Source: Dasypus novemcinctus (taxonomy: Eukaryota > Chordata > Mammalia > Cingulata > Dasypodidae). From it: 64,000 bases of DNA. The translations under genes were made by a program, and so were the position numbers. The stretch lies in the NCBI RefSeq assembly GCF_030445035.2, contig NC_080676.1, positions 12,810,940-12,874,939 on the forward strand, read 5' to 3'. The notes beneath the pieces were generated by a model. That model was given only the letters and a program-made list of their open reading frames with translations. It was not told the DNA's origin and did not search any database. The stretch's first letter is position 1. Each line of letters begins with the position of its first letter. Positions 61,517 through 64,000 of this stretch are shown piece after piece.

Positions 61517-61613
61517 GTACGTGAATGGCGGGAGATCTGACAGTTGCTGTGCTGGACATACACTTACTTCTATTTGCTGTTCGACCCTTGACTGCCTGTG
61601 GAAGAATCCAGAG
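61517..61613 (+). other. candidate 97-bp exon (coding or 5' UTR) with good splice sites
   Basis: A pyrimidine-rich tract and acceptor (ccttttcttgtttaacgcag, ending 61516) precede 97 bp that end at a strong donor, gag|gtaagg (GT at 61614). Only one frame is open through the exon: one leading G, then 32 codons starting YVNGGRSDSCC and ending CLWKNPE, rich in cysteine (seven). The other two plus frames hit stops at once. A 32-codon open frame is common by chance, so coding status is unproven. It lies at the edge of the only CpG-rich segment of the window. I do not recognise the protein. Confidence 0.35.
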
Positions 61614-61639
61614 GTAAGGGGGTTACATGAGCACCCAGA

Positions 61640-62060
61640 GATAAGCTCTGAGAAACCCCGGGTCTGTAAACGTCACTAAGCCTGGAGAGTCTCTGCGGGA
61701 AGCATGGTGGGCCGGGCTTTCCCACTCGGCCTGGTGACGCGAACGGTAGACTTGACCGTGGGCAGAGCGCTCTCCGCCCTGATCCCTGCTTAGTTCAGGG
61801 CCTGGCCAGGCCTTTAGAAGCTGCCCTCCCTGCCCCCCACACCCCCTGCAGGCCGGCCCAGCTGTTTGCTTCCTCAGCAGGAGAAGGAAGCCGCCCAGCT
61901 GGCAGGAGGAGTGCTTTGCTGTGAGGCTGTTTCCGTCCTGCCCCAGGCCCTGCCTGGCTGGCTAGGAGGCGCATCCTCAATGCGTTACCACACAGAGTCT
62001 AGATGAGAACCGGTTAGCCTTCACGTCTGCCTTCAAACGCTGTCGTGATCAAGTTCAGTT
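61640..62060. promoter_or_regulatory. GC- and CpG-enriched segment, possible promoter/enhancer
   Basis: In AT-rich surroundings this block is clearly GC-rich. It holds roughly 14 CpGs in 61680-61985 by eye ('tgacgcgaacggtagac', 'gcagagcgctctccgcc'), with GC boxes not obvious. CpG observed/expected looks nearer 0.5 than a textbook island. It directly follows the candidate exon. No TATA box or coding frame is convincing; the 61-codon minus-strand frame at 61795-61980 is likely chance. It could equally be a GC-rich repeat I do not know. Confidence 0.35.
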
Positions 62061-62064
62061 TCCT

Positions 62065-63190
62065 CCTTAAAAGTTTTTTGTTTGTTTTGTTTTTCATTAA
62101 GAGAGAAGATCAAAGGCAGCTCTGTAAATGTTTTGAAGAAACTAAAAAAAGAGGGAAAGTGACACAGATTTCCAGTGGATAAGATCATGTTTGTTGTTTC
62201 ACTGTGGTTTCCAAAACAAAATAAATAATAAGAACGCAACCCAAAACTCCCGAGCCTGGAGCTTGCTTGTGCGTGAACTGAGTTTCGGCGCCGCCATCCA
62301 CTCTGTCCACTTTTTGTGGCTGTAATGGGAGGCAAAGCCTTGGAGAATCCCGCGGGGTATCCTGAAGTGAAGAGCTAACACCTTTACACTGAATTTATTC
62401 TCTAGTCTTTCAAGTTTGATGCCGGAATTTCCTCTCTTCACCTCTTGCTGTTCCACATTTCTTACCTTATACAATATTATAAGGTGTCCTTTAAATATTC
62501 GCACATGAGAAATTGCCATGTAAGGTCATCACATAATCACCCCTTTAATGGTAGCTTCATCCTAGCATGTAAGAATTGTCTTGTGCTACCATATGATAGA
62601 ATCCTTTGGGTGTTAAAATAGCTGCCCCCTGGCCCTTTGACTGGATTGCTTTTGTTATCACAGTATGTCAACCTAGATTTGCCCTGTCACACAAATGTGC
62701 TGTCAGGAGCTTAGTTTTGACAGTTTTAGTTATGTTTCTCCTTGTAGCATATTGTCACACGTATACTGACAAGAAGAAATGTGGTCTGCTAAATATAAAT
62801 CCTCCAGGAAAAGGAGAGAAGTCACTCTTGAGGCAAAACTCTATAAATTATTTAGAGTTAATTTGTTCTATGCGGGGCCAAGAACCATTTCTAAGTGACG
62901 GGGGGGAAATATTTCATATCAAATTATAAGAAACAAAGGGTTTTAAAAGAAAATAAATAGAATATTTTATAATGTTAAATGGTAATCCTTTAATTGTGCA
63001 CAAACTTGCCATAAAAGTATTGGTGAAAATAAGAATGTGTTAACACTGACCTCATTTACAGTAATAAGAATTTATACGTACTCTGCTCTTCCAAAGAAAA
63101 TGACCTCTCTCTATTTTTATGTTTGCTTATACTCTCAGAGAATCTAAGACACCAAAAGGTTAAGAATCATGCTTTGCTGTCAGTATAGAC
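62065..63190. other. anonymous DNA with a second small CpG cluster
   Basis: A few CpGs lie around 62235-62355 ('gagtttcggcgccgccatcc'). The open frames at 62033-62335 and 62199-62519 (minus) and 62606-62929 (plus) lack recognisable motifs. Confidence 0.4.
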
Positions 63191-63191
63191 A

Positions 63192-63224
63192 GGCACTGAT
63201 CTCCTGGCACTGATCTCCTGGCAC
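63192..63224. repeat. short tandem duplication, 14-bp unit
   Basis: ggcactgatctcct occurs twice in a row (63192-63205, 63206-63219), followed by ggcac. Confidence 0.9.
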
Positions 63225-63321
63225 AGCAAGGAGGCCAGCTACTTTGGGGATGTCTGATCTTCAGTACAGTTTTACAAGAGATACAGAAGATGCTTTTTTA
63301 TATATTTTTTGAACAGGTGTC

Positions 63322-63385
63322 ATTTGACTAGTTCAGTTGGTGGAACATAAGGCTCTTAGTCTCAGGGTTGAAACCACACTGGACA
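63322..63385 (+). pseudogene. tRNA-Lys(CTT)-like pseudogene or tRNA-Lys-derived SINE head
   Basis: 'gactagttcagttggtggaa' aligns with the D arm and A box of tRNA-Lys, and 'ggctcttagtctcaggg' with its anticodon arm. Counting from 63322 places CTT exactly at tRNA positions 34-36 (63355-63357). About nine bases of the T arm are missing before 'gaaaccacactgg', and the acceptor stem does not pair well. It is therefore not a working tRNA gene. Confidence 0.5.
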
Positions 63386-63429
63386 CACAACAACATCATC
63401 AAGGACAGTTGAAAATGACAATGACAACA

Positions 63430-63750
63430 TCAACAGGTTTTAAGTTTTAGGCCCACGGTTAGATTTTCCCCAACCCTATTCCACCAACCAAAGCTTTAGT
63501 TCTCTCATTTTAGATTTTTAAAATTTTATTTGGGCAGCATTTGAAATGATGAAAGCTTGGCCTTAAGAAGTGTGTAATAGCTGTTGTATCTTAACTCTCT
63601 AAGACAGCTCACCAAATAGGTGAAGATTCTAACAAATGTTCTAACTTAATGTGCTTCTGTGGTCTCACATTCTCCGGATTGGCCTTTCACTGTTTTTCAA
63701 ATAAGACCTGAGCATTTAAGTACCCTCTTTTGCTCAGTTTGGTTCTTTGG
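63430..63750. other. anonymous DNA
   Basis: No gene or named repeat is recognised. Confidence 0.4.
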
Positions 63751-63754
63751 CTTG

Positions 63755-64000
63755 ATGTTCTTTTGATTTTTCTCAACTATTCATCCTTTATGGCCCAACT
63801 CAAACATTATCTTCCAAGGTGCTTCCAAGGCACAACTACTTGTTCTCTGTCTTATCATACAAATGCCCTATGTCCCTAGAGCTTATTTCATTTGTTACTA
63901 TGTTTGTGTTAGCTGACTTTATGCCTGTCTCTCTCACTGATTGTAAATTCCTCAAGTGTAGGGAGCATTTCTTCTTTACTTCTGTTTCTTATATAGAGAG
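63755..64000 (+). mobile_element. L2 (LINE-2) 3' end, sense, running to the window edge
   Basis: 'cctttatggcccaactcaaa', 'ttccaaggtgcttccaaggc', 'atttcatttgttactatgtt' and 'actgattgtaaattcctcaa' followed by 'gtgtagggagcatttcttc' form a good L2 3'-end series. Confidence 0.7.

Noticed and set aside
1..64000. Prokaryotic-style operons, ribosome binding sites, phage or plasmid features
   Set aside because: The repeat content and base composition are mammalian nuclear; no such structures are present.

Overview
This is nuclear DNA from a placental mammal, very probably a xenarthran (armadillo, sloth or anteater). The diagnosis rests on several tRNA-derived SINEs of the DAS/xenarthran type. Their heads read like 'gggaagcggacttggccc' or 'gggaagcggctgtggctc', with intact A- and B-box-like stretches, poly-A tails and target-site duplications. 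The DNA is AT-rich and has no operons or long ORFs. It is saturated with transposon fossils: MIR, L2, MER5-like and MER20-like hAT elements, LINE-1, MaLR-like LTRs and a mariner. I see no complete protein-coding gene. The longest open frames (about 110-160 codons) lie inside recognisable repeats or look like chance.

Layout. 1-7 kb: anonymous sequence with one well-delimited solo LTR (719-1413), L2 and MIR fragments, and a second, reverse LTR (5861-6340). 7.2-7.8 kb: a two-module tRNA SINE that carries an internal ~20-bp minisatellite. 8.7-20 kb: mostly anonymous, with MER20-like, MER5-like, L1 3'-end and MIR relics, ending in a reverse DAS-SINE (19834-20238). 23-34 kb: a reverse LTR (23134-23743), a sense DAS-type SINE (23918-24240), two MaLR-like LTRs, an antisense L2, an antisense L1-type 3' end with a perfect 13-bp duplication, and a sense LTR (33375-34074) of the same family as the 23134 copy. 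36.4-45.1 kb: a nested stack in which an old L1 3' end is split by a long antisense L1, itself interrupted by three antisense L1-type 3' ends and a SINE. 49-55 kb: more antisense L1, a reverse MLT1-like LTR, and an ancient hAT (Charlie-like) transposase fossil split by an L1 3' end and a SINE. 57.3-58.5 kb: a nearly full-length mariner closely resembling Hsmar1, with a dead transposase gene. 61.5-62.1 kb: the only GC-rich, CpG-containing segment, which starts with a 97-bp candidate exon flanked by good splice sites. The window ends with a tRNA-Lys(CTT)-like pseudogene and an L2 fragment.

Interpretation. The window looks like an intron or gene-poor intergenic DNA. The larger L1 pieces and all L1-type 3' ends from 31.8 to 60.2 kb are on the minus strand. 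That would fit, without proving, a long intron of a gene transcribed on the plus strand, the same strand as the candidate exon. I found no previously undescribed functional system. The observations most worth checking are the Hsmar1-like mariner in a xenarthran background, the minisatellite-bearing SINE, and the candidate exon next to the CpG-rich block. Repeat family names come from recognising consensus-like phrases, not from a database search.
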